Assembly (NCBI GenBank): GCA_020528935.1
Contig: JAJDFU010000112.1
Coordinates: 1-8,338 of the forward strand
Source: Saprospiraceae bacterium
GTDB lineage: Bacteria; Bacteroidota; Bacteroidia; Chitinophagales; Saprospiraceae
Length of the DNA stretch: 8,338 nt
Direction: 5' to 3'
Within the stretch, counting starts at the first letter, position 1. Each line of letters begins with the position of its first letter. The notes under the pieces are model-generated. The model was not told the origin of the DNA and made no database searches. It worked only from the letters and a program-made list of their open reading frames with translations. Below, piece by piece: positions 1 to 8,338 of this stretch. The position numbers were made by a program, and so were the translations under genes.

Positions 1-409
1 CGGATAGAGTGGTGGCAGGGCCATGGGTCTCGCATCCTACATGTGGTTCGGCCGACACGATCGGATTTCCCCCCGTACCTTTTATTTCAATATCGGTGCC
101 GAAAACTCCCAGGAAAAAATTGAACGACCCCCCGAGGTTCAGCGACGCGCCGCTGAAAATCGTCAGGTTGTTGACTTCCCGGGTGCCGCTGCCCGGCAGC
201 GTTACTGCATGGCCGGGATTGATGACTACGTCAATATTAAAACCGTCCGGATCCGATACGGGGTTGCCCAGCTCATCTTCCCAGATGCCCGAGTTCCAGG
301 CTCCGGATGCCGTTGAAAAGTAAGTCTGCCCGGACAGCGACCGGTTCGAACAGCACAAACAAAGGAATAGGACCACGGAAACGGGGAAGGAGGGGCGAGC
401 GGATTTCAC
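1..409 (-). CDS. Secreted protein, N-terminal fragment (runs off left edge)
   Basis: An open frame on the minus strand starts at a GTG (407-409) and continues past position 1, giving 136 residues. No ATG lies between this GTG and the in-frame TAG upstream, so GTG is the likely start; a second GTG at codon 12 is possible. Residues 1-28 look like a signal peptide: Lys2 and Arg5, a hydrophobic core VSVVLFLCLCC at 10-20, and a likely cleavage near LSGQ-TYF. The mature part has WNSGIWED (39-46), INPGHAVTLPG (63-73) and VNNLTIFSGASLNLGG (79-94). This pattern is familiar from Bacteroidota surface proteins whose beta-helix-like repeats begin with a tryptophan-rich N-terminus and often end in a type IX sorting domain. 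The C-terminus is outside the window, so export route and function are inferred. An exact TATTTTTG -7 element lies about 30 nt upstream of the start. Confidence 0.75.
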   Translation of the reverse strand, partial: MKSARPSFPVSVVLFLCLCCSNRSLSGQTYFSTASGAWNSGIWEDELGNPVSDPDGFNIDVVINPGHAVTLPGSGTREVNNLTIFSGASLNLGGSFNFFLGVFGTDIEIKGTGGNPIVSAEPHVGCETHGPATTLS

Positions 410-439
410 GGCGAAACGGGTTTTGGGGAATGTCTATTT

Positions 440-447
440 CAAAAATA
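440..447 (-). promoter_or_regulatory. Bacteroidota -7 element for the secreted protein gene
   Basis: The minus strand reads TATTTTTG here, an exact match to the Bacteroidota sigma-A -7 consensus TAnnTTTG, 30 nt before the GTG start. No clear TTG -33 element is present at the expected 19-21 nt upstream. The element sits in the 193-nt gap after metH, so the downstream gene probably has its own promoter. Confidence 0.5.
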
Positions 448-546
448 ACCCCTTTCGCACTAAAAATCCAGGGTTGAACTATTTCAAGGAGAATAGGACC
501 TTGTTCGGTTGGCATGTCATCCTTGCCCCCTGGTATACCGCGACCA

Positions 547-577
547 AAAGGTTTGAACCATTTCGGTCCGTACCTTT
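547..577 (-). terminator. metH: Candidate metH terminator hairpin
   Basis: Just after the metH stop codon the minus-strand RNA can form a two-part hairpin: AAAGGT pairs with ACCTTT (outer stem) and GGACC pairs with GGTTC (inner stem, one G-U), with a 5-nt loop. The outer 3' arm ends in four U residues. The inner stem uses a G-U wobble on the minus strand that would be an A-C mismatch on the plus strand, which fits function in leftward transcripts. The U-tract is short, so termination strength is uncertain. Confidence 0.35.
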
Positions 578-602
578 CGATCAGGGCGATCTATTTTTCG
601 CT

Positions 603-4295
<3,693 letters not shown>

Positions 4296-4356
4296 GCCTG
4301 CGTTGCTCGTTTTGGGTTCGTAAAAGTACGGATTCTTGCCTGCCACACCGCCGGGT

Positions 4357-4394
4357 CGCCAGGATATAGCCCGCCTTTGACAACGGCCTGGCGG
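4357..4394 (-). promoter_or_regulatory. metH leader with competing hairpins
   Basis: In the leader of metH the segment CCGCCAGG (minus strand, 4394-4387) can pair in two exclusive ways: with CCTGGCG (4363-4357; 7 bp, 23-nt loop) or with the nearer GGCGG (4375-4371; 5 bp). Such alternatives are typical of attenuators or riboswitches, but I recognise no known class: the B12-box, SAM-I, SAM-II and SAH cores are not evident. Function is therefore a guess. Confidence 0.25.
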
Positions 4395-4402
4395 AAAAAG
4401 GG

Positions 4403-4458
4403 TTTTGAAAACCGGCATTTTGAAAACAAAATGTTTTAAATATGCTTATTTTTAAAAC
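4403..4458. repeat. Four spaced TTTT(G)AAAA motifs in the divergent metH / SRPBCC promoter region
   Basis: TTTTGAAAAC occurs exactly twice (4403-4412 and 4418-4427), followed by TTTTAAA (4434-4440) and TTTTAAAAC (4450-4458). Their centres are about 15 to 16 bp apart. The first copy sits inside a near-perfect palindrome, GGTTTTGAAAACC (4401-4413). The motifs are self-complementary and lie between two divergent genes, so they could be a repressor operator array, or only AT-rich promoter DNA. No regulator can be named. Confidence 0.4.
4447..4454 (+). promoter_or_regulatory. Possible -7 element for the SRPBCC/GyrI gene
   Basis: TATTTTTA matches TAnnTTTG at all positions except the last, 33 nt upstream of the ATG at 4488. 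A TTTG at 4419-4422 could be the -33 element, but the 24-nt gap is slightly long. It overlaps the fourth TTTTAAAA repeat, so a protein bound there would compete with RNA polymerase. Confidence 0.3.
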
Positions 4459-4487
4459 TGAATTTTTCACCAAACACCGCATGGCGT

Positions 4488-5516
4488 ATGAAAACCCTGA
4501 GAATCATCCTGATCGTTTTAGCCGCACTAGCCGGCATCTTTCTGATCATGGGGCTGGTCCTGCCCAAAGACTACCAGCTGGAGCGCAGCATAGTAATCGA
4601 AGCTGCTCCCGAGGTGGTCTTTCCCTATGTACAGCGTTTTGAAGAGCGTTCCAAATGGTATAGCTGGAATAAGCTGGACCCCGATATGGATACCGCGCTC
4701 GAAGGGCCGGACGGGCAGGTAGGTACCGTATACAAATGGACGGGCGACCCCCAGACAGTGGGTAGCGGCAGCCAGGAGATCGTAGAGATCGTACCGAATG
4801 AGAAGGTGCGCAATAAAATCGTTTTTGAGGAGCCCATGGAAGCCGAGGCCATGGATTACGTAACCCTGGAGCCGGTCGAAGCGGGCACCAGGGTGAACTG
4901 GGGATTTGAGTCGCGTTTTCCCTTTCCCTGGAATGCGCTGCTGCCCTTCATGGGCATGGAGAAGAGCGTCGGCAAAGACTACGAGGAGGGCCTGTCCGCC
5001 CTGAAAGAACTGGTAGAATCACAACCGAAGGCGGCCGCGCGCTTCCGGGGCTTCGGAATGCAGGTAGTGGATATGCCCGAGCGGCATTTCGTTCTGTTGC
5101 GGGACCGGGTTTCCTTCGATGAGATGCCGCAATTCTTCGAGCGTACTTACGGCGAACTGACGAGTGCCTTGAAACAGGCCGGCGCACAGATGGCCGGTCA
5201 CCCTTCGGCCCTGTATTATTCCTGGGATGAAGAAGAGCAAATGACGGATATGGCACCCGCTTTCCCCATTCGCCGGAAAGGAACCTTTCCCAGCGCGTTT
5301 TCCCAGACGACCCTGCCGGCCGGCAAGGCGATCGTCGTGGATTACCGCGGCGGATACGACAGGCTGAGCGAGGCACATAATGCCGTAGATGCCTTTGCCC
5401 GGGAAAACGGCATGACCCTGGGCGCTCCGGCCATGGAAGAGTACATTACGGGCCCGGAGCAGGAGCCGGATACCAGCCGGTGGCTTACCCAGATTATCTA
5501 CCCCGTAGAATCCTGA
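4488..5516 (+). CDS. Membrane-anchored SRPBCC / GyrI-like two-domain protein
   Basis: This 342-residue protein joins two ligand-binding folds behind a membrane anchor. Residues 5-26 form one hydrophobic helix (RIILIVLAALAGIFLIMGLVLP) with Lys2 and Arg5 before it and no clear cleavage site, so it is probably a signal anchor. Residues 30-178 resemble the SRPBCC/polyketide-cyclase-2 family: LERSIVIEAAPEVVFPYV, the W-rich WYSWNKLDPDM, then GSGSQEIVEIVPNEKV. Residues 186-340 resemble the GyrI-like effector-binding domain of AraC/MerR regulators: YYSWDEEE (243-250), LPAGKAIVVDYRGGYDRL (276-293), E318 in EEYITGP and a final TQIIYPV. No DNA-binding domain is present, so it is not a regulator by itself; such proteins are common in Bacteroidota and their ligand is unknown. 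The ATG at 4488 is chosen because the anchor begins directly after it. The gene is transcribed divergently from metH. Domain assignment is strong, biochemical role open. Confidence 0.85.
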   Translation: MKTLRIILIVLAALAGIFLIMGLVLPKDYQLERSIVIEAAPEVVFPYVQRFEERSKWYSWNKLDPDMDTALEGPDGQVGTVYKWTGDPQTVGSGSQEIVEIVPNEKVRNKIVFEEPMEAEAMDYVTLEPVEAGTRVNWGFESRFPFPWNALLPFMGMEKSVGKDYEEGLSALKELVESQPKAAARFRGFGMQVVDMPERHFVLLRDRVSFDEMPQFFERTYGELTSALKQAGAQMAGHPSALYYSWDEEEQMTDMAPAFPIRRKGTFPSAFSQTTLPAGKAIVVDYRGGYDRLSEAHNAVDAFARENGMTLGAPAMEEYITGPEQEPDTSRWLTQIIYPVES

Positions 5517-5560
5517 GTACCATCTCGATAGTATTGAAGGAATATTTCTGCGGGCAATCC

Positions 5561-5596
5561 ACCACACCCACACCCACACCCAAACCCAAACCCACA
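5561..5596. repeat. Telomere-like hexamer repeat with G-quadruplex motif
   Basis: Five CCC triplets at 5567, 5573, 5579, 5585 and 5591 are spaced exactly six bases apart, in units CCCACA, CCCACA, CCCAAA, CCCAAA, CCCACA, preceded by one imperfect unit (ACCACA). The minus strand therefore has five GGG runs separated by 3-nt TGT or TTT loops, which meets the usual G-quadruplex rule of four G-triplets with loops of 1-7 nt. It lies 45 bp after one gene and about 135 bp before the next. Confidence 0.85.
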
Positions 5597-5600
5597 CTTC

Positions 5601-5669
5601 AAAACCTACGGTTTTACACATTAGTGTGAAGGGCGGCCAGCGGATCAGGGTCACAGAAGCCGGCCCTGA
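5601..5669 (+). terminator. Hairpins downstream of the SRPBCC/GyrI gene
   Basis: Two inverted repeats follow the hexamer tract: AAAACC-tac-GGTTTT (5601-5615) and TCAGGG with a 13-nt loop to CCCTGA (5645-5669). The first ends in only four T residues. The second is followed by a run of eight T residues (5686-5693), but 16 nt away, too far for a standard intrinsic terminator. Either could help end transcription or act in the leader of the next gene; evidence is weak. Confidence 0.25.
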
Positions 5670-5729
5670 CCTTGGACTGTGCGCGTTTTTTTTCCTACTT
5701 TCCGATATCACATGCAGTAGTTCGTTACT

Positions 5730-6992
5730 ATGGACGTGGTATCAAAGTCTTTATTGGAAGAAGCCAAGGCGCATGCGTTCGCCTACTTAAATGCTTACCT
5801 CAATCCGGAGTACACCTATCACACGGAGGAGCATCTGCGCGATGTGCTGGAAGCGGTAGAGGAGCTGGCCGTACAGGAACAACTCGGGGAACAGGACAAG
5901 GAGCTTCTGCAACTCGCCGTTTGCTTTCACGATCTGGGTTATGTGGAAGGACCTAAAAATCACGAGGAGCGGGGTGCGGCCATGGCCAGGACCTGGCTGC
6001 AGGAGCGGGGCCTGGGCAAAGCCGAACTGGAAACGGTAGAACGGCTCATCCTGGCCACGCGCTTCCCGCAACAGCCGCAAAACCAGCTGGAAAAGGTCCT
6101 CTGCGATGCCGACCTCAGCCACCTGGGCAATGCCGCCTACTGGGACCGCTGTGCCAAGGTGCGCCAGGAGATGCTCCTGGCCCAGCAGGTGGTCATGAAC
6201 GAGCACGAGTGGATCGACTTTGAGATCGAGTTCATGGAGCAGCACCGCTACCATACCCAAGCCGCTCAAAAACTCTACGAAAAGCGCAAGCAGAAACACC
6301 TTCGACAGCTCAAAAAGCGAAAACTGCGCCTGAACCCCGAAATGGTGGACCTGGTGGAAGACCTGGACGGAGGTGATAAAAAGAAGAAAAAAAAGAAAAA
6401 GAAGAAGAAGAAGAAGAACCGGGGAGAGATCGGCCGGGATACCGAGTTGAAGGAGATCGACCTGGGACGCGGCGTAGAGACCATGTTTCGCACCACCTAC
6501 CGCACCCACGTCAATCTCAGCTCCATCGCCGACAACAAGGCGAACTTCATGCTGACCATCAATTCCATCATTATCCCCATTGTACTGGCCAATCTGGTGC
6601 CGAGATTCAGCGCAAACAGCTTACTGATCCTGCCTACCTGCGTTTTGCTGACGGTCTGCCTCACTGCCCTGGTCCTGGCTATACTGGCCACCCGCCCCAA
6701 GGTGACGCAGGGGCGATTTACCCGGGAAGACATTGAACAGAAGCGGGCCAACCTCCTCTTTTTCGGCAATTTCTTCCGCATGGATATCAAGGATTTCCAC
6801 TGGGGCATGATGGAAATGATAAAGGACAGCGACTTCCTCTATTCCTCCATGACCCGGGACCTCTATTACCTGGGCGTCGTACTGGCCAAAAAGTACAAGT
6901 ATCTGCGGTGGTGTTACGGCGTGTTCATGTACGGCATCATCGCCGCCGTCATCCTTTTCGTAGTTACCTTTCTTCGAGGCGCTACGATTTAG
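5730..6992 (+). CDS. HD phosphohydrolase fused to a Pycsar-effector (PycTM/DUF5706) membrane domain
   Basis: The 420-residue protein has two parts. Residues 20-185 are an HD-superfamily metal-dependent phosphohydrolase with YHTEEH (H31, H35), the HD pair in CFHDLGY (H67-D68), H78 in KNHEERG and DADLSHLG (D126, D128), so the metal site looks intact. Residues 186-245 are a basic linker with thirteen consecutive lysines (217-229). Residues 250-415 match the PycTM/DUF5706 family: VETMFRTTYRTHVNLSSIADNK, then hydrophobic segments at about 273-291, 297-320 and 397-414, with LATRPKVTQGRFT and NLLFFGNF between. PycTM proteins are known as membrane-impairing effectors of Pycsar, activated by cyclic UMP or CMP made on phage infection. 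Here there is no cyclase beside it, and from memory this HD-PycTM arrangement with a Lys-rich linker is a widespread chromosomal gene in Bacteroidota. The HD part could degrade a cyclic or other nucleotide and so counter or sense a signal; this is inference. ATG 5730 is the start giving the full HD domain. Confidence 0.9.
   Translation: MDVVSKSLLEEAKAHAFAYLNAYLNPEYTYHTEEHLRDVLEAVEELAVQEQLGEQDKELLQLAVCFHDLGYVEGPKNHEERGAAMARTWLQERGLGKAELETVERLILATRFPQQPQNQLEKVLCDADLSHLGNAAYWDRCAKVRQEMLLAQQVVMNEHEWIDFEIEFMEQHRYHTQAAQKLYEKRKQKHLRQLKKRKLRLNPEMVDLVEDLDGGDKKKKKKKKKKKKKNRGEIGRDTELKEIDLGRGVETMFRTTYRTHVNLSSIADNKANFMLTINSIIIPIVLANLVPRFSANSLLILPTCVLLTVCLTALVLAILATRPKVTQGRFTREDIEQKRANLLFFGNFFRMDIKDFHWGMMEMIKDSDFLYSSMTRDLYYLGVVLAKKYKYLRWCYGVFMYGIIAAVILFVVTFLRGATI
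6378..6416 (+). other. Poly-lysine tract with A-AAA-AAG slippery codons
   Basis: Codons 217-229 are all AAA or AAG, including a run of eight A residues. The codons AAA AAA AAG contain the heptamer A-AAA-AAG in the correct phase for -1 ribosomal slippage, as used in E. coli dnaX. A +1 shift would reach a TGA at 6448-6450 and give a soluble HD-only protein; a -1 shift stays open to a TGA at 6734-6736. The tract is seen; any frameshifting is inference. Consecutive lysine codons can also slow ribosomes. Confidence 0.6.
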
Positions 6993-7275
6993 GCTTGGAA
7001 GGTTTGTTGAGGCTGATCTGGCGTTGCCGGGCAGAGCGGAAACGGTCGGTACCCTCCCGGCGTTTTTTGCGGTGTTTGGTTCCTCTTCCCTGCACGCGCG
7101 CCCGCCAGTTGCGCCAACTTCGAGGATGCAGGTTGCGACGCATCAGCCGGATCACGTCTTTTTCCCGCAGACCGAACTGCGCTTCGATCGCATCAAAGGG
7201 GGTGCGATCTTCCCAGGCCATTCCGATGATCCGGTCTACGTCCCGTTCGCTCAGGTATTTCTCCGGTTTTTTCAT
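6982..7275 (-). CDS. DUF2805 / TIGR03643 family protein
   Basis: A 97-residue basic protein of unknown function. Residues 7-69 carry the family signature: LSERDVDRIIGMAWEDRTPF (8-27), then DAIEAQFGLREKDVIRLMRR (28-47), and PRSWRNWRARVQGRGTKH (51-68). The middle has the look of a helix-turn-helix (QFGLREKDVIRLMR), and the Arg/Lys-rich tail (69-97) could contact nucleic acid, but no activity is known to me. Members occur in Bacteroidota and some proteobacteria as small single-domain proteins. Start ATG at 7273-7275. Its 3' end overlaps the end of the HD-PycTM gene by 11 bp in convergent orientation, and it is divergent from the ferritin gene 73 bp away. Family assignment is good; function unknown. 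Confidence 0.85.
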   Translation of the reverse strand: MKKPEKYLSERDVDRIIGMAWEDRTPFDAIEAQFGLREKDVIRLMRRNLHPRSWRNWRARVQGRGTKHRKKRREGTDRFRSARQRQISLNKPSKPKS

Positions 7276-7320
7276 GACACAGAATCAACCCGGGCAGACG
7301 GTGCCTTGTTGGCATTTGCT

Positions 7321-7328
7321 TATTTTTG
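7321..7328 (+). promoter_or_regulatory. Bacteroidota -7 element for ferritin
   Basis: TATTTTTG is an exact match to TAnnTTTG, ending 20 nt before the ferritin ATG, so the 5' leader would be short. TTG triplets at 7306 and 7309 are too close to be a standard -33 element. I see no obvious Fur-type palindrome in the 73-bp gap. Confidence 0.5.
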
Positions 7329-7348
7329 CCCCATAAAATGACCTGTCC

Positions 7349-7864
7349 ATGATCTCCCCATCCATGACCCAAGCCCTCAACGATCAGATCGCATTGGAAG
7401 GCTACGCCTCCTTTCTGTACCTCTCCATGGCATCCTGGTGCGATCAGGAAGGCCTGGAGGGTTGCGCCCAGTTCATGCATCGCCAGTCCGATGAGGAACG
7501 GGAACACATGCTTCGCCTTTTTGGCTACCTCAGCGAAATGGATGCCCACGCCCTTACACCGGCTATCGACCAGCCCCCTCATGAGTTTAGCTCCGTGCGC
7601 GAAATGTTCGAGCAGGTGTATGCCCACGAGCAAAAGGTGACCGCTGCCATCAACCAACTGGTAACCCTTTCCACCGAACAACAGGACCACTCCACGCTCA
7701 ACTTTCTGCAGTGGTATGTGGAAGAGCAACGGGAAGAAGAAGCTCTCATGCGCCATATTCTGGACAAGATCCGGCTCATTGGCGACGGTCCGCAAAGCCT
7801 GTATTACATCGACAAGGAAGTGGAAGCCATCAATGCCTCACAGGCCGAAGGCGGGGATGAATAA
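7349..7864 (+). CDS. ftnA: Non-haem ferritin (FtnA-type)
   Basis: This 171-residue protein is a classical bacterial ferritin that oxidises ferrous iron and stores it as a mineral inside a 24-subunit shell in the cytoplasm. The ferroxidase residues occur at the same numbers as in E. coli FtnA: E17, Y24, E50, H53 (in DEEREHM), E94 and Q127 (in QWYVEEQ), with E130 nearby, so the di-iron centre and third iron site look complete. The four-helix core spans about 6-147, and the short fifth helix follows at 152-162. It is not a bacterioferritin: the sequence aligns with FtnA (EHMLRLFGYL against the FtnA helix B) and lacks the Bfr pattern. The ATG at 7349 gives a normal N-terminus (MISPSMTQALNDQI). 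The gene is monocistronic here, with its own -7 element upstream. The symbol is by family similarity; Bacteroidota ferritins are also named ftn. Confidence 0.95.
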   Translation: MISPSMTQALNDQIALEGYASFLYLSMASWCDQEGLEGCAQFMHRQSDEEREHMLRLFGYLSEMDAHALTPAIDQPPHEFSSVREMFEQVYAHEQKVTAAINQLVTLSTEQQDHSTLNFLQWYVEEQREEEALMRHILDKIRLIGDGPQSLYYIDKEVEAINASQAEGGDE

Positions 7865-7893
7865 TCCCGATTATTAGCTATTTCCTGCCCCCC

Positions 7894-7927
7894 AAAAAAA
7901 ATCACCCCGCCTCGGAGAGGCAGGGTG
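7894..7927 (-). terminator. Intrinsic terminator facing left
   Basis: Read on the minus strand, an 11-bp stem (CACCCTGCCTC with GAGGCGGGGTG, one mismatch) closed by a 3-nt loop is followed after one base by eight T residues. On the plus strand no T-run follows, so it cannot be a standard terminator for ferritin, although the hairpin could stabilise the ferritin mRNA 3' end. It implies a transcript arriving from the right. Confidence 0.75.
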
Positions 7928-8184
7928 ACCCACGTTATTGCATAATAGTGCCTGTTAACCCCATCTTATCCCCTTTTCGAAGGATAAGACTCATTGCGCC
8001 GCGAATATTCGCAAAATCCTGGAAAGCGCCAAGCGCTCAATACTGCCTTTTATCTAGTCTAGGTCAAATTTTATTTCGCTGCACTTGTATACGGCTGACA
8101 AATTCCGAATTATACCGGCTTTGGGATAAAAAGACCGAATACCGTTTAAAAGCTTGTTGGGATTTCGCTTTTGGAGCGAACGCA

Positions 8185-8308
8185 GCCAAATTTTATTCTG
8201 AGCAAGGCGCTCTGAGGGAGCATAGCCATAGCTACGTGACCGACCTGCCAGCCGAACTTAGGTTCTAAGGCAGGCTGGAGAGTAACGTAGCTCAGGAGAA
8301 AATTTGGC
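8185..8308. repeat. Long nested inverted repeat
   Basis: Four paired blocks are nested in the right order: GCCAAATTTT (8185-8194) with AAAATTTGGC (8299-8308), AGCTACGT (8230-8237) with ACGTAGCT (8285-8292), CCTGCC (8244-8249) with GGCAGG (8269-8274), and GAAC with GTTC around a TTAG loop (8254-8265). The RNA would fold into one hairpin of about 124 nt with an asymmetric internal loop of about 35 nt on the left arm. This may be a palindromic dispersed element, a MITE-like remnant or a structured RNA; target-site duplications were not evident. Confidence 0.6.
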
Positions 8309-8338
8309 AAGAACAGCCCAAAGGGTGAAGTCCAAACA

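Larger units (their letters stand above)
7865..8338. other. Structured, apparently non-coding right end
   Basis: This 474-bp stretch has no convincing gene; its only long open frame (7948-8268, plus) has no recognisable motif and crosses several hairpins. Base composition is more AT-rich than the genes to the left. It holds a leftward intrinsic terminator (7894-7927), a stem-loop CTTATCC/GGATAAG (7965-7988), the perfect 12-bp palindrome GCGAATATTCGC (8001-8012), AGCGC-caa-GCGCT (8025-8037), TTCGCT/AGCGAA (8164-8180) and a long nested inverted repeat (8185-8308). It could be a dispersed repeat, a non-coding RNA, or the 3' part of a transcript entering from the right. Confidence 0.5.

Noticed and set aside
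4296..4418. 41-codon N-terminal extension of MetH
   Set aside because: The extension resembles no MetH and overlaps the leader hairpins; known MetH proteins begin near the MSKDIQQ start.
4296..4487. Cobalamin, SAM or SAH riboswitch before metH
   Set aside because: I looked for the B12 box, the SAM-II core and the SAH core by eye and found no convincing match; a covariance search would decide.
5019..5711. 230-codon minus-strand frame containing repeated Val-Trp
   Set aside because: The Val-Trp run is only the hexamer repeat read in one frame, and the rest is antisense to the GyrI-like domain.
5787..6509. 240-codon minus-strand frame opposite the HD domain
   Set aside because: It is antisense to conserved HD motifs and its Leu/Val/Phe-rich sequence with poly-Leu opposite the lysine tract is a by-product of the coding strand.
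5517..7348. A complete Pycsar operon
   Set aside because: No adenylate/guanylate-cyclase-like gene is present on either strand next to the HD-PycTM gene, so a cyclase-effector pair cannot be claimed from this window.
7193..7795. 200-codon minus-strand frame across ferritin
   Set aside because: It is antisense to a complete ferritin with all active-site residues, and no family resemblance is seen.
7948..8268. 106-codon plus-strand frame at the right end
   Set aside because: No motif, unusual composition, no promoter or start signal, and it runs through several perfect hairpins; more likely non-coding DNA or a repeat.

Overview
The window suggests a member of the Bacteroidota, probably a GC-rich marine lineage near Saprospiria/Lewinella; the genus is a guess. 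Four observations support the phylum. There are exact matches to the Bacteroidota -7 promoter element TAnnTTTG (TATTTTTG upstream of two genes). Clear Shine-Dalgarno sequences are lacking. There is an HD-PycTM (DUF5706) fusion of a kind I know mainly from Bacteroidota, and the left edge carries the N-terminus of a secreted repeat-rich protein of the type usually exported by the type IX secretion system.

Layout, left to right. At 1-409 (minus) is the N-terminal part of a secreted protein with a GTG start and signal peptide, running off the left edge. At 603-4295 (minus) is a complete cobalamin-dependent methionine synthase, metH. An AT-rich divergent intergenic region (4296-4487) holds spaced TTTT(G)AAAA repeats and a metH leader with competing hairpins. 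At 4488-5516 (plus) is a membrane-anchored SRPBCC plus GyrI-like protein. The intergenic region 5517-5729 carries a telomere-like hexamer repeat that makes a G-quadruplex motif on the minus strand. At 5730-6992 (plus) is a 420-aa HD hydrolase fused through a 13-lysine linker to a Pycsar-effector-type membrane domain. At 6982-7275 (minus) is a small DUF2805/TIGR03643 protein whose end overlaps the previous gene tail to tail. At 7349-7864 (plus) is a non-haem ferritin with a full ferroxidase centre. From 7865 to the right edge I see no convincing gene, but there is a strong intrinsic terminator facing left and a dense set of hairpins, including a long nested inverted repeat at 8185-8308.

The genes do not form an obvious operon: directions alternate and functions are unrelated (methyl-group metabolism, lipid- or small-molecule-binding domain, nucleotide signalling, iron storage). 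The region reads as ordinary chromosome and not as a mobile or defence island; I see no transposase, integrase, CRISPR array, tRNA or rRNA. The most noteworthy item is the HD-PycTM protein. It carries the membrane effector domain of the Pycsar anti-phage system but has no nucleotidyl cyclase beside it in this window, and it is fused to a putative phosphohydrolase. Second are the non-coding elements: the G4-type repeat in front of that gene, the structured metH leader, and the structured right end.
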